Positions 1 to 6,268 of a stretch of 13,495 nt of DNA are shown one piece after another; position 1 is the first letter of the stretch; each line of letters opens with the position of its first letter. Below the pieces are notes generated by a model that worked only from the letters and a program-made list of their open reading frames with translations, had not been told where the DNA came from and made no database searches. Origin of the DNA: an uncultured Eubacteriales bacterium (lineage in GTDB: Bacteria > Bacillota > Clostridia > Oscillospirales > Acutalibacteraceae); NCBI GenBank assembly GCA_934667575.1, contig CAKUME010000010.1:1-13495 (forward strand), written 5' to 3'. The position numbers and the translations under genes were made by a program.

Positions 1-1571
1 GCGAAGGCGAGGCCAAGCCGGATATCGACATTATCGGGCAGTTCGGCGTGGGCTTCTATTCCGCGTTCATGGTGGCGTCCAAGGTCACGGTGTATAGCCG
101 CGCCTACAACAGCGATCAGGCGTGGGTGTGGGAATCCACCGGCGCCGACGGCTACACGATCGACACCTACGACAAGGCCGACCACGGCACCGACATTGTG
201 CTCACGCTCAAGGAAAACACCGAGGACGAGCAGTACGACGAATACCTCTCCACCGATCGGCTGCGCGCGATCGTGCGTAAATATTCCGACTACATCCGTT
301 ATCCGATTCGCATGGACGTGGAGCACACGCGTCCGAAAGCGGACAACGACAAAGAAACCGAAACCTACACCGAGAACGAAGTGCTCAACAGCATGGTTCC
401 GCTGTGGAAGAAGAACAAAAACGAAATTAAGCCCGAAGAATACAATCAATTCTATAAGGATAAGTTCGGCGACTTTGAAGACCCGCTGCTGGTGATTCAC
501 AGCGCGACCGAGGGCGCGGCAACCTATCATGCGCTGCTGTTTGTGCCGTCGCGCCCGGCCTATGGGTATTACACCACCGAATTCCAGAAGGGGCTGCAGC
601 TCTATGCGAGCGGCGTGCTGATCATGGATAAATGCGCCGACCTGCTGCCCGACTATTTCAGCTTTGTGCGCGGGCTCGTGGATTCCCAGGATCTGCAGCT
701 GAACATCTCGCGTGAAATGCTTCAGCACGACCGGCAGCTTAAGCTGATCGAATCGCGTCTCGAAAAGAAGATTCGCGACGAGTTGGCGGCGCTGCTCAAG
801 CGTGATCGTGAAAAGTATGAAAAATTCTGGACCAACTTCGGCCTGCAGCTCAAATACGGCGTCTATTCCGACTTTGGCATGCACAAAGACCTGCTTCAGG
901 ATCTGCTGCTGTTCCGCTGCACCGGCCACGACAAGCCGGTCACGCTCGCAGAGTATACGGCTGCAATGAAGGAAAACCAGAAATATATCTACTATGCATG
1001 CGGCAAAACGGCGGCGCAAATCGAAAAGCTGCCGCAGGCCGAGCTGCTGCGCGACCATGGGTTCGAAATTTTGTGCCTGACCGAAGACATTGACGAATTT
1101 GTGATGCGCGTGCTGGTGGAATACGGCGGCAAGCAGCTGCGTTCGATTTCGGCAGAAGACCTTGGGCTCGAAGACGAAACTGAAAAGAAAGAAGAGGTCA
1201 AAAAGCAGAACGAGGAGAATAAGGCGCTCTTTGCAGCCATGGCCAAGGCGCTGGGCGGCAAGGTGAAAACCGTGCGCCTTTCGACCCGGCTCAAGAGCCA
1301 CCCGGCGTGCGTGTCGGCCGACGGCCCGCTGTCGCTCGAGATGGAAAAAGTGCTCAACTCGATGCCGAATGGCCAAAAGGTCACGGCGGAGCGCGTGCTC
1401 GAGATCAACGGCGACCATCCGGTGTTTGCCAAGCTCCAGTCGCTCGCCGAGAGCGACCCGGACAAGTTGGCGGTGTATGCGCGCGTGCTCTATGCGCAGG
1501 CGCTGCTGCTCGAGGGCCTGCCGCTGGATGATCCGGCCGCGTTCTCGGAGGACCTTTGCAAGCTGCTGTAA
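1..1571 (+). CDS. htpG: Molecular chaperone HtpG (Hsp90), 5'-truncated by window edge
   Basis: Cytosolic ATP-dependent Hsp90 chaperone that works as a homodimer on non-native client proteins. The first complete codon is at 3 and the stop TAA is at 1569-1571, giving about 523 visible residues of a protein usually 620-640 long; roughly the first 100 residues of the GHKL ATPase domain lie outside the window. Visible near the start is IGQFGVGFYSAFMVA, the glycine-rich ATP-lid motif of Hsp90. The middle domain follows, with the family hallmarks DYFSFVRGLVDSQDL and LNISREMLQHDRQLK, then KFWTNFGLQLKYGVYSD. The C-terminal dimerisation domain contains SLEMEKVLNSMP and ends in an acidic/leucine tail. 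No internal frame break is seen. The gene ends 32 nt before a strong hairpin terminator and converges on trmB, so it is the last gene of its transcript. Identification is secure; the true start is not visible. Confidence 0.97.
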   Translation, partial: EGEAKPDIDIIGQFGVGFYSAFMVASKVTVYSRAYNSDQAWVWESTGADGYTIDTYDKADHGTDIVLTLKENTEDEQYDEYLSTDRLRAIVRKYSDYIRYPIRMDVEHTRPKADNDKETETYTENEVLNSMVPLWKKNKNEIKPEEYNQFYKDKFGDFEDPLLVIHSATEGAATYHALLFVPSRPAYGYYTTEFQKGLQLYASGVLIMDKCADLLPDYFSFVRGLVDSQDLQLNISREMLQHDRQLKLIESRLEKKIRDELAALLKRDREKYEKFWTNFGLQLKYGVYSDFGMHKDLLQDLLLFRCTGHDKPVTLAEYTAAMKENQKYIYYACGKTAAQIEKLPQAELLRDHGFEILCLTEDIDEFVMRVLVEYGGKQLRSISAEDLGLEDETEKKEEVKKQNEENKALFAAMAKALGGKVKTVRLSTRLKSHPACVSADGPLSLEMEKVLNSMPNGQKVTAERVLEINGDHPVFAKLQSLAESDPDKLAVYARVLYAQALLLEGLPLDDPAAFSEDLCKLL

Positions 1572-1603
1572 CGCGACTGTGTGATCCAATATCATAAAAC
1601 AAC

Positions 1604-1635
1604 AAAAGCCCGTCTGCGACCGCAGGCGGGCTTTT
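1604..1635. terminator. Bidirectional rho-independent terminator between htpG and trmB
   Basis: A 14-bp stem (1604-1617 with 1622-1635) has one G-U wobble and a 4-nt loop GACC. The stem starts with AAAA and ends with TTTT, so a U-tract follows a GC-rich hairpin on either strand. It lies between the 3' ends of two convergent genes and can end both transcripts. Confidence 0.9.
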
Positions 1636-1643
1636 GCGTGGAA

Positions 1644-2321
1644 TTATGGCGCAGTGGGGAGCGGGTCTTTGCGCGCAATGCAGAACTTGATCGGAATGCC
1701 CTGCTCCGAGAACATGAGTTCGTGCTCGGTCACATAGTCGTCGGGCACCGGGTGCGCGTGCAGGTCGCGGGTGAGCTGTGTCACGGTGAAGCCGCATTCG
1801 GAAAAGTAGCCGAGCGAACTGTTGAACAGTGCGTCACTGTCGGTTTTAAAATGAATTTCACCGCCGTCGGCAAGCACATTGCGGTAAAGCATCAGCTGGC
1901 GGGGATGGGTGAGGCGTTTTTTGTGATCGGAACCGGTGGGCCAGGGATTACAGAAGTTGATGTAGATGCGCGCCGCACCGTCGGCTTCGCTCATCGCGAG
2001 CGGCAGGCGGGCAATGTCGAACGCCGTGAGCACCACGTTGTCGGGCGTGCGGTGCACGGCGGCTAATTCCGCTTCCACGCGGCGGCGCGCCACGCCGATG
2101 ATATCGCTCTTGATGTCTACGCCCATATAGTTGATCTCGGGGTGTGCGGCGGCAGCCTGCGCGATAAATGCGCCCTTGCCGATGCCCAGTTCCAAATACA
2201 TGGGCTGTGCCGGGCGGGCAAAATGGCGGTGCCAGGTGCCGCGGTGTTCGTAGGCGGGTTCAAAAAAGTAGGGGCAGGCGGCCAGCTCCGGCCGCGCCCA
2301 GGGCTTTCTGCGGATGCGCAT
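1644..2321 (-). CDS. trmB: tRNA (guanine-N7-)-methyltransferase TrmB
   Basis: SAM-dependent enzyme making m7G46 in the variable loop of tRNA. The frame is open further upstream, but the start at 2321 is chosen for two reasons: it gives the family N-terminus MRIRRKPWARPE, and an AGGAG Shine-Dalgarno (2333-2337) lies 11 nt before it. The product is 225 aa, normal for TrmB. Visible are the SAM-binding motif LELGIGKG (residues 43-50), GVDIK, the catalytic-region motif INFCNPWP followed by DHKKRLTHPRQL, and GEIHFKTDSDALF. The usual segment after PWP (often K-x-R-H-x-K-R-R) reads TGSDHKKR here, a mild variation. It is monocistronic on the minus strand, driven by the promoter at 2368-2396 and ended by the bidirectional terminator. 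Confidence 0.95.
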   Translation of the reverse strand: MRIRRKPWARPELAACPYFFEPAYEHRGTWHRHFARPAQPMYLELGIGKGAFIAQAAAAHPEINYMGVDIKSDIIGVARRRVEAELAAVHRTPDNVVLTAFDIARLPLAMSEADGAARIYINFCNPWPTGSDHKKRLTHPRQLMLYRNVLADGGEIHFKTDSDALFNSSLGYFSECGFTVTQLTRDLHAHPVPDDYVTEHELMFSEQGIPIKFCIARKDPLPTAP

Positions 2322-2367
2322 GGCAATGCAGTCTCCTTTTGCGTCAGCAATCAAATTTTCGCTTTTC

Positions 2368-2396
2368 ATTATAACAGATTTGCGCCGCGCTGTCGA
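2368..2396 (-). promoter_or_regulatory. Sigma-A-type promoter for trmB
   Basis: Read on the minus strand: -35 TCGACA (2396-2391), a 17-bp spacer, and -10 TATAAT (2373-2368). That is 5/6 and 6/6 matches to consensus at ideal spacing. Transcription would start near 2361, giving a leader of about 40 nt before the trmB start codon. Confidence 0.82.
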
Positions 2397-2406
2397 GCGG
2401 AAAATC

Positions 2407-2427
2407 GCGTGCAGAGCCGCTGCACGC
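2407..2427. repeat. Perfect 8-bp inverted repeat in divergent promoter region
   Basis: GCGTGCAG (2407-2414) and CTGCACGC (2420-2427) are perfect inverted copies separated by AGCCG. They lie about 10 bp upstream of the trmB -35 box and 30 bp upstream of the rightward -35 box. No U-tract suitable for termination follows directly on either strand. It could be an operator or a cruciform; the function is unknown. Confidence 0.6.
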
Positions 2428-2432
2428 AAAAA

Positions 2433-2444
2433 TTTTCCGGAAAA
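2433..2444. repeat. 12-bp perfect palindrome TTTTCCGGAAAA
   Basis: A perfect palindrome centred between 2438 and 2439, 13 bp upstream of the -35 box of the rightward promoter and 5 bp from the neighbouring inverted repeat. The symmetry and position fit a dimeric regulator site, but no regulator can be named from sequence alone. Confidence 0.5.
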
Positions 2445-2457
2445 ATTCAAAAAACGG

Positions 2458-2486
2458 TTGTATTGCGCAGAAAAAAAGTATACAAT
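2458..2486 (+). promoter_or_regulatory. Sigma-A-type promoter for the small membrane protein
   Basis: -35 TTGTAT (2458-2463), a 17-bp spacer containing an A-tract, and -10 TACAAT (2481-2486). Start of transcription is expected near 2493, about 38 nt before the ATG at 2531. It is divergent from the trmB promoter. Confidence 0.75.
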
Positions 2487-2530
2487 ATTAGCGGAACATT
2501 TTCTGATTTTACAGCGGAAGGGGCAGCGCG

Positions 2531-2737
2531 ATGAAAAAACGGCACGATTCGATCGGCGGGTATCAGCCGACGTCCTTTTACGATCCCAAGGAGGGCAAAA
2601 AACCGGCGCTCCTTTTCATTTTGCCGGTGCTGATGGTGTTGGTGATTTTGGGCACGCTGTATCTGGCCTACCGCGACAGTGCTCTGCCCGCATCGTCGGG
2701 CGCGCCGGCATCCTCGAGCAGCTCGTCGCAGCCGTAA
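2531..2737 (+). CDS. Small single-pass membrane protein of unknown function
   Basis: A 68-aa protein that I cannot assign to a named family. The N-terminus is polar and basic (MKKRHD...KEGKK, residues 1-24). Next comes one strongly hydrophobic segment at about residues 25-47, from PALLFILPVLMV to LYLAY, which should span the membrane once. A low-complexity Ala/Ser/Pro tail with six consecutive serines follows (residues 50-68). By the positive-inside rule the N-terminus is cytoplasmic and the Ser-rich tail is outside. The hydrophobic segment is too far from the N-terminus and lacks a clear cleavage site, so an uncleaved anchor is more likely than a secreted peptide. The purine-rich sequence GGAAGGGG (2516-2523) serves as ribosome binding site 7 nt before the ATG. 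It has its own promoter and no clear terminator before the infC promoter, so some read-through into infC is possible. That the gene is real is inferred from promoter, RBS and membrane topology. Confidence 0.7.
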   Translation: MKKRHDSIGGYQPTSFYDPKEGKKPALLFILPVLMVLVILGTLYLAYRDSALPASSGAPASSSSSSQP

Positions 2738-2768
2738 CGGATTGTGCGGAAAACCCGCAAAAAAATGC

Positions 2769-2797
2769 TTGACAACCGCGCGCAGACATGGTATAAT
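2769..2797 (+). promoter_or_regulatory. Consensus sigma-A promoter of the infC-rpmI-rplT operon
   Basis: -35 TTGACA (2769-2774) and -10 TATAAT (2792-2797) are both perfect consensus, with an ideal 17-bp spacer. Start of transcription is expected at about 2804, giving a leader of about 170 nt before infC. Such a strong promoter followed by an attenuator fits a ribosomal-protein operon. Confidence 0.93.
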
Positions 2798-2803
2798 ACC
2801 GGA

Positions 2804-2942
2804 TGGAAAATAAAGCAGAACTCGTCTGTTCTCACCTTGCGGCGGCGCTCCGCCCGGGTCAATACGGGATGCGCCGCTTTGCCGCGGGCGTGATTTCGGA
2901 TTGGACAGCAGACGAAGCAGAGCTCTTTCGTCTGTTTTTTTT
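2804..2942 (+). promoter_or_regulatory. L20-type ribosomal-protein leader (attenuator) upstream of infC
   Basis: In Bacillus the infC-rpmI-rplT operon is controlled by L20, which binds the leader and causes premature termination (Rfam L20_leader family); position and architecture match here. Seen in sequence: a 5-bp hairpin AGAAC/GTTCT (2817-2821/2828-2832) with loop TCGTCT; a central 7-bp GC stem 2842-2848/2871-2877 enclosing CCCG/CGGG (2853-2856/2865-2868); and a terminator at 2909-2942. The segment 2822-2830 can pair for 9 bp (one G-U) with 2907-2915. That overlaps the 5' arm of the terminator, so the two pairings exclude each other and form an antiterminator/terminator switch. The L20 contact site itself cannot be proved by eye. 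Confidence 0.85.
2909..2942 (+). terminator. Leader terminator (attenuator) of the infC operon
   Basis: The 8-bp stem CAGACGAA (2909-2916) / TTCGTCTG (2927-2934) is followed directly by eight T (2935-2942). It lies 33 nt before the infC start, so it must be conditional; it is the OFF state of the L20 leader. Confidence 0.9.
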
Positions 2943-2975
2943 CGCAATTTTTTATGAAACGTGGGGTGCTTAACC

Positions 2976-3494
2976 ATTAGCAGCAAGGAACTGCAGATCA
3001 ACGAAGAGATCCGCGACCGGGAGGTTCGTGTTATCGGGCCCGACGGTGCTCAGCTTGGCGTGATGTCCGCCGCGCAGGCGCTGGACGCGGCCGCTCAAAG
3101 GGAACTCGATCTGGTCAAGATCGCGCCGCAGGCCACACCGCCGGTGTGCAAGATCATGAACTACGGCAAGTATCGCTTTGAACAGGCCAAAAAAGAAAAG
3201 GAAGCCCGCAAAAATCAGCATGTGGTGGATATCAAGGAAGTTCGGTTGTCGCTCAATATCGATACCAACGACTTTAACACCAAGTGCAACCACGCGGCCC
3301 GGTTTATCCGCGGCGGCGATAAGGTCAAGGTTTCCATCCGCTTCCGGGGGCGCGAGATGGGTCATCCGGAGCTGGGAACGGAGATCATGGAGCGGTTTGC
3401 GGCTGCGTGCGCCGAATTCGCGGTGGTGGAAAAGCCCGCAAAGCTCGAAGGCCGCACGATGCTGATGTTTATGGCGGCAAAACCCAACAAGTAA
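2976..3494 (+). CDS. infC: Translation initiation factor IF-3 (AUU start)
   Basis: IF-3 binds the 30S subunit, blocks premature 50S joining and checks the start codon and initiator tRNA. The product is 172 aa. The N-terminal domain begins SSKELQINEEIRDREVRVIG; the family signature KIMNYGKYRFEQAKK begins at about residue 59; a basic linker then leads to the C-terminal domain with KVSIRFRGREMGHPELG. I place the start at ATT 2976. The SD-like GGGGTG (2963-2968) is 7 nt upstream, an AUU start is established for infC in E. coli and Bacillus/Geobacillus, and SSKELQINEEIR fits the family N-terminus. The in-frame GTG at 2961 would add five residues but has only the terminator T-run upstream and no SD. 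An AUU start lets IF-3 limit its own synthesis, adding to the L20 leader control. It is first in the operon with rpmI and rplT. Confidence 0.94.
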   Translation: MSSKELQINEEIRDREVRVIGPDGAQLGVMSAAQALDAAAQRELDLVKIAPQATPPVCKIMNYGKYRFEQAKKEKEARKNQHVVDIKEVRLSLNIDTNDFNTKCNHAARFIRGGDKVKVSIRFRGREMGHPELGTEIMERFAAACAEFAVVEKPAKLEGRTMLMFMAAKPNK

Positions 3495-3522
3495 TTTTCA
3501 AGTCGAGGGAGGAGCATTTATT

Positions 3523-3720
3523 ATGCCCAAAATTAAGACGCATTCTGGTGCGAAGAAGCGCTTCAAACTGTCCAAGACCGGCAAAGTGATCCGTGGCCAT
3601 GCAAACAAGAGCCACATTCTGAACAAGAAAACCACCAAGCGCAAGAGAGTGCTGCGCCAGACCACCGTGGCCGACGTGACCAACGCCGCGAAGGTGCGCA
3701 AGATGATCCCGTACAAATAA
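3523..3720 (+). CDS. rpmI: 50S ribosomal protein L35
   Basis: A basic 65-aa protein of the large ribosomal subunit with normal family length. The signature PKIKTHSGAKKRFKLSKTGK is at the N-terminus, followed by GHANKSHILNKKTTKRKR and ending KVRKMIPYK. A strong Shine-Dalgarno, AGGGAGGAG (3506-3514), precedes the ATG by 8 nt, stronger than that of infC, as expected for a protein needed in larger amounts. It sits 28 nt after infC and 43 nt before rplT, the usual IF3-L35-L20 order, and is co-regulated by the leader upstream of infC. Confidence 0.98.
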   Translation: MPKIKTHSGAKKRFKLSKTGKVIRGHANKSHILNKKTTKRKRVLRQTTVADVTNAAKVRKMIPYK

Positions 3721-3763
3721 TCGATCGGGCGATTGGGATAACGAATAATCGGAGGTATATAAA

Positions 3764-4123
3764 ATGGCTCGTATTAAAGGCGCACTGATGACGCGCAAAA
3801 GAAGAAAGAAGACGCTGAAGCTCGCGAAGGGTTACTGGGGTTCCAAGAGCAAGCATTTTAAGATGGCCAAGCAGGCGGTCATGAAGTCCGGCAACTATGC
3901 GTTTGCCGGCCGCAAAGCGCGCAAGCGCGATTTCCGCCGCATTTGGATCACCCGCATTTCCGCGGCTTGCCGCGCGAACGGTGTGAGCTACTCGATGTTT
4001 ATGAACGGGCTCAAAAAGGCTGGCATCGAGCTGAACCGCAAGATGCTGTCTGAGCTGGCGATCGCCGATGCGGCCGGCTTTACCGCGCTGGTGGAACAGG
4101 CCAAGGCTGCGCTTGCCAAATAA
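3764..4123 (+). CDS. rplT: 50S ribosomal protein L20
   Basis: A 119-aa basic protein that binds 23S rRNA early in 50S assembly and, in Bacillus-type genomes, represses its own operon through the leader RNA. The family features are clear: MARIKGALMTRKRRKKTLKL, then GYWGSKSKHFKMAKQAVMKS, RDFRRIWITRISAACRANG and SYSMFMNGLKKAGIELNRKM. A GGAGGT ribosome binding site (3751-3756) lies 7 nt before the ATG. It is the last gene of the operon; a strong terminator begins 13 nt after its stop codon. No oddities are seen. Confidence 0.98.
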   Translation: MARIKGALMTRKRRKKTLKLAKGYWGSKSKHFKMAKQAVMKSGNYAFAGRKARKRDFRRIWITRISAACRANGVSYSMFMNGLKKAGIELNRKMLSELAIADAAGFTALVEQAKAALAK

Positions 4124-4136
4124 GCAATTCTGACGA

Positions 4137-4173
4137 ACGCTCGGACATTTTTACTGTGTCCGAGCGTGTTTTT
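4137..4173 (+). terminator. Rho-independent terminator of infC-rpmI-rplT
   Basis: A perfect 11-bp stem (4137-4147 with 4157-4167) with a 9-nt loop is followed by G and five T (4169-4173). It ends the ribosomal-protein operon. The next gene starts only 32 nt downstream with no clear promoter in between, so it may depend on read-through. Confidence 0.9.
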
Positions 4174-4205
4174 GTGTGCAGACGCACGAAGGGAGGGCGG
4201 ATTTT

Positions 4206-5015
4206 TTGGAATGTCTCACCAGCCGCGAAAACGCGCGCGTGCGGGAGCTCAGCCGGCTTTTTTGCTCGGCCAAAAGCCGCCGCGAAGCGCATCTCTTCGT
4301 TGCTGAGGGCGAGCGGCTGTGCCGCGACGCCGCCTTGAGCAGCGCGGAGATCCTTCGCACCTTCGTGACCCCCGGCGCGTGCGAAAAATACGCCGACACG
4401 GTGCGGCTGCTGGCAGAAAAATCCGCCGAGCAGCTGGGCATTTCGGAAGAACTGGCGCGGCGCGTGGGCGACACGGAGCATCCGCAGGGCATTTTTGCCG
4501 TGTGCCGAATGCGCGACGAGCGCGCCGATTCGGCCGCGCTCGACGAGCACAGCCGCGTGGCGGTGCTCGAAAACATTCAGGACCCGGCCAATTTGGGCGC
4601 GGTGTTCCGCTCGGCGGAGGCGTTTGGGCTCGATGCGGTGGTGCTGGCGGGCAGCTGTTGCGATGTTTATGCGCCCAAGGCGGTGCGCGCCGGCATGGGG
4701 GCCATTTTTCGTCTGACTGTGATTCGTGCGGAAACCGGACCCGAGGCGGCGGCAATGCTGGCGCAGCGGGGCATCCGCACGTTTGCCGCCGTGGCGCACG
4801 GCCGTGCGCGGCAGGTATCGGAGGGGCTGCTGGGCGCAGGGTGCGCGGTGTTTATCGGCAACGAAGGCAACGGCCTGCGGCCCGAAACCGCCGCGGCCTG
4901 CGACGCATGCGTCACCATTCCGCTGCGCGGCCGCGCGGAATCGCTCAATGCGGCGGCCGCGGCCGCGGTGCTGATTTGGGAAATGGTGCGCGGCGAAGGG
5001 AGGACGGAGCAATGA
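4206..5015 (+). CDS. SpoU/TrmH-family RNA 2'-O-ribose methyltransferase
   Basis: Predicted SAM-dependent 2'-O-methyltransferase acting on rRNA or tRNA (SPOUT fold, trefoil knot). The product is 269 aa. The N-terminal substrate-binding region has the typical beginning LTSRENARVRELSRLF...HLFVAEGERLC. The three SPOUT motifs are in order: motif 1 ENIQDPANLGAVFRSAEAFG near residue 122, motif 2 IGNEGNGLRPE from about 217, and motif 3 IPLRGRAESLNAAAAAAVL ending the knot near 246-256. The frame is open from GTG 4176, but that codon lies next to the terminator without an SD. TTG 4206 has GGGAGG (4191-4196) 9 nt upstream and gives the usual N-terminus, so I chose it. Similar genes (B. subtilis ysgA) follow the infC operon in other Bacillota. 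The exact modified nucleotide cannot be told from sequence, so no symbol is given. Its stop overlaps the dprA start (ATGA). Confidence 0.9.
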   Translation: MECLTSRENARVRELSRLFCSAKSRREAHLFVAEGERLCRDAALSSAEILRTFVTPGACEKYADTVRLLAEKSAEQLGISEELARRVGDTEHPQGIFAVCRMRDERADSAALDEHSRVAVLENIQDPANLGAVFRSAEAFGLDAVVLAGSCCDVYAPKAVRAGMGAIFRLTVIRAETGPEAAAMLAQRGIRTFAAVAHGRARQVSEGLLGAGCAVFIGNEGNGLRPETAAACDACVTIPLRGRAESLNAAAAAAVLIWEMVRGEGRTEQ

Positions 5016-6261
5016 CCGAACTGGAGGCCTGCATCCGGCTGCAAACGGCGTTTGGCGTGGCCAGCCCGGTGCCGGGGCGAATTGCGGCGTCAGTTCCGTC
5101 GATTGCTGAATTTTTGACCGCCGGACGGACAGAATGGACGTTGAGCGGATTGCTCACCGCCGCGCAGCTCGACCGGCTGGAACACACCGACGGCCGCGCA
5201 GCGGAACAGATTCTGCACCAATGCGAATACTATGGCTATGGCGCGGTGGGCATTTCGGAGCGCGCCTATCCGCAGCGGCTGCGCATGATCCGCAATGCCC
5301 CGGCGGTGCTGTATATTCACGGAACGCTGCCGCAGATGGATCGCGAAGCGGCCATTGCAATGGTGGGCACGCGCGAAGCCACGCCCACGGGCGCGCGGGT
5401 GGCGTGGCAGCTTGCACACGACATGGCACGGCAGGGCGCGGTGATCGTGCGTTGGGCATCGACGCAGCGGCGCATTCCGGCGCGCTGCGTGCAGGCGGGC
5501 GCACGGTGGCGGTGTTGGGCTGTGGGTTTCGGTCCAATTATCTGCCGCAAAACGCGCGGCTGCGCGAGCAGATCGCCCGCACCTGCGCGCTGGTGAGCGA
5601 ATATCCGCCCCAAGCGCCGGTGGGGCCGGGCAGCTTTCCGAACCGCAACCGCATCATCTCGGGGCTGTCGCTCGGCGTGGTGGTGGTGGAAGCCGGGCTG
5701 CGCAGCGGCGCGCTGATTACCGCAAACGATGCGGCGGCACAGGGCCGCGATGTGTTCGCGGTGCCGGGCAACCCGTTGAGCGGAGCCTCGGCGGGCGTGA
5801 ATCAGCTGATTCGCACCGGCGCGATTGCGGCATTTTCGGCGGACGATGTGCTGAGCCGGTACCGCACGGAGTTTGCCGACGTGCTGCGCGAGCGGCCCCG
5901 CGACCAAGAAACGGAAGCGGCGCAGATGCAAACGGAACTTTCCGCCGATCTGCCGCCGGATGCGGCGGCGGAACCGACCACACTGCATTCGACCAAGCGG
6001 CCGCGCCGGGCAGCCGCTGCGCCTGCGGAGCCGGACGAAATGCCGGCCGCCGCCGAGTGGACGCCGCCGGATTGCTCGCCCAAGGCGGTGCAGCTGTGGC
6101 GGGCGCTCACCGCGCAGCCGCAGCCGCTCGACGCGCTGGCCGTCGCAGCCGGACTTTCGGCGCGGGACGCGCTCGCGGCCATTACGGAACTGGAGCTGGC
6201 GCAGCGGATCGAATCGCTGCCCGGCAGGCAATATGCATCGGTATCAACAGCGAAAGGATAA
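5012..6261 (+). pseudogene. dprA: DNA-processing protein DprA, frameshifted (about 10 nt missing)
   Basis: DprA loads RecA onto incoming single-stranded DNA during transformation. The ATG at 5012 overlaps the previous stop as ATGA, with an SD at 4998-5003. Up to 5448 the frame gives the N-terminal region and the Rossmann-like fold with YIHGTL, AIAMVGTREATPTGAR and DMARQGAVIV. From 5449 the homologous sequence continues in another frame: ALGIDAAAHSGALRAGG, VAVLGCG, LVSEYPP, FPNRNRIISGLSLGVVVVEA, RSGALITANDA and VFAVPG. A long Ala/Pro/Glu-rich linker and a C-terminal winged-helix domain (CSPKAVQLW to the end) follow. The family consensus across the junction is VVSGxAxGIDAAAH, so the S-G-x tripeptide plus one base is missing, about 10 nt. 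Unrepaired, translation would stop at 5596 after 194 residues, about 49 of them out of frame. Restoring 10 nt gives 419 aa. Either a true recent pseudogene or a sequence error. Confidence 0.88.
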
Positions 6262-6268
6262 GAGAACC

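Noticed and set aside
1581..2066. 161-codon plus-strand frame opposite trmB
   Set aside because: Opposite-strand shadow of TrmB; it would also start inside the terminator hairpin region.
2746..2767. Possible terminator after the small membrane protein (GCGG/CCGC followed by A-run)
   Set aside because: The stem is only 4 bp and is followed by A on the coding strand, not T, so it would not terminate.
4319..5011. Open frame upstream of and in frame with dprA, overlapping the SpoU methyltransferase
   Set aside because: Low-complexity Arg/Gly translation in an alternate frame of a clear SPOUT gene; dprA has a good SD and an ATGA start at 5012.
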